Assembly (NCBI GenBank): GCA_017429465.1
Contig: JAFROU010000065.1
Span: forward strand, 1 to 5,814
DNA: 5,814 bases
Origin: Candidatus Saccharimonadota bacterium
GTDB lineage: Bacteria > Patescibacteria > Saccharimonadia > Saccharimonadales > Nanosyncoccaceae
Direction of reading: 5' to 3'
Shown: piece after piece, positions 5,499 to 5,814 of the stretch
Numbering within the stretch: the stretch's first letter is position 1
How the letters are laid out: each line of letters starts with the position of its first letter
Program-made: the position numbers and the translations under genes
The notes under the pieces: generated by a model
The model's database searches: none
Told to the model about the DNA's origin: nothing
Seen by the model: the letters and a program-made list of their open reading frames with translations, nothing else

Positions 5499-5814
5499 CT
5501 ATTTAGGCAGAGTCAAAACTTCGTAACCATCCTCAAGCACCAAAACCGTATGCTCGCAGTGACAACCAATCGAACCATCCTTCATTTTTACAGTCCAATT
5601 ATTATCGACATCCACGTAATTTGCTGGTTTACCAAGCGAAGACATCGGCTCAATACAAATCGTATCACCTGCCTTCAAAACATAACCTTGCCCACGCTTG
5701 CCATAGTTTGGCACATCAGGTTTTTCATGCATGCCACGTCCAATACCATGACCAATGTAATTCTCAATCACACCAAGGTGTCCGGCTTTCAGTACTTTTT
5801 CAACGGCATAACCG
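5499..5814 (-). CDS. map: methionine aminopeptidase, type I, 5' part cut by the window edge
   Basis: Removes the N-terminal methionine from new proteins in the cytoplasm using two metal ions. Only the last 104 residues are present; the frame runs open to the window edge starting GYAVEKVLKAGHLGVIENYIGHGIG. Metal and substrate residues of the second half are visible by family comparison: His in GHGIGR (E. coli His171), His in MHEKP (His178), Glu in CIEPM (Glu204) and Glu in CEHTVLV (Glu235). The two Asp ligands lie outside. The C-terminus EDGYEVLTLPK then TAG is typical of the short bacterial enzymes without extensions. The GTG near 5771 is an internal Val, not a start. The gene often sits in the secY-adk-map-infA ribosomal cluster; here it is followed by ftsA on the same strand. 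I see no terminator after it. Confidence 0.97.
   Translation of the reverse strand, partial: GYAVEKVLKAGHLGVIENYIGHGIGRGMHEKPDVPNYGKRGQGYVLKAGDTICIEPMSSLGKPANYVDVDNNWTVKMKDGSIGCHCEHTVLVLEDGYEVLTLPK

Overview
The window is a compact stretch of a bacterial chromosome in which every gene lies on the minus strand. Read in the direction of transcription (high to low coordinates) the order is: 3' part of a type I methionine aminopeptidase (map), ftsA, ftsZ, nrdR, a small thioredoxin-fold protein, then an isoleucine T-box riboswitch and the 5' two thirds of ileS. Stops are TAG, TGA and TAA, so the standard bacterial code is used and a UGA-recoding lineage is excluded. Very short gaps, an IleRS of the eukaryote-like (IleRS2) type, a divergent NrdR and a small orphan thioredoxin-like protein suggest a reduced-genome member of Patescibacteria/CPR, probably Saccharibacteria (TM7). 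This assignment is an inference from gene style; no marker RNA is present.

Region 5814-5499 holds the C-terminal 104 residues of methionine aminopeptidase. Only about 46 bases separate it from ftsA (5452-4247). That gap holds a strong extended -10 promoter whose predicted start site is the A of the ftsA ATG, so ftsA is probably made from a leaderless mRNA. An 85-base gap before ftsZ (4161-2977) contains a perfect tandem 11-bp repeat, a second extended -10 promoter and a normal Shine-Dalgarno. ftsZ, nrdR (2974-2513) and the thioredoxin-like gene (2507-2142) are separated by 2 and 5 bases and look like one transcription unit joining cell division to a regulator of ribonucleotide reductase. The NrdR has lost all four cysteines of its zinc ribbon while keeping the ATP cone.

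The stop codon of the thioredoxin-like gene is embedded in the -10 box of the ileS promoter. The roughly 180-base ileS leader is a T-box riboswitch: a very short Stem I with an AUC (Ile) triplet in its apical loop, a recognisable T-box bulge whose UGGU can pair with the ACCA end of tRNA-Ile, and an antiterminator that shares a strand with an intrinsic terminator. Ultrashort-Stem-I ileS T-boxes are best known from Actinobacteria, where they act on translation; here the expression platform looks transcriptional. This leader is the most interesting item in the window. The IleRS itself (1955 to beyond position 1) has an altered HIGH motif, HHGT, with an intact KMSKS. The plus strand carries no gene I can support.
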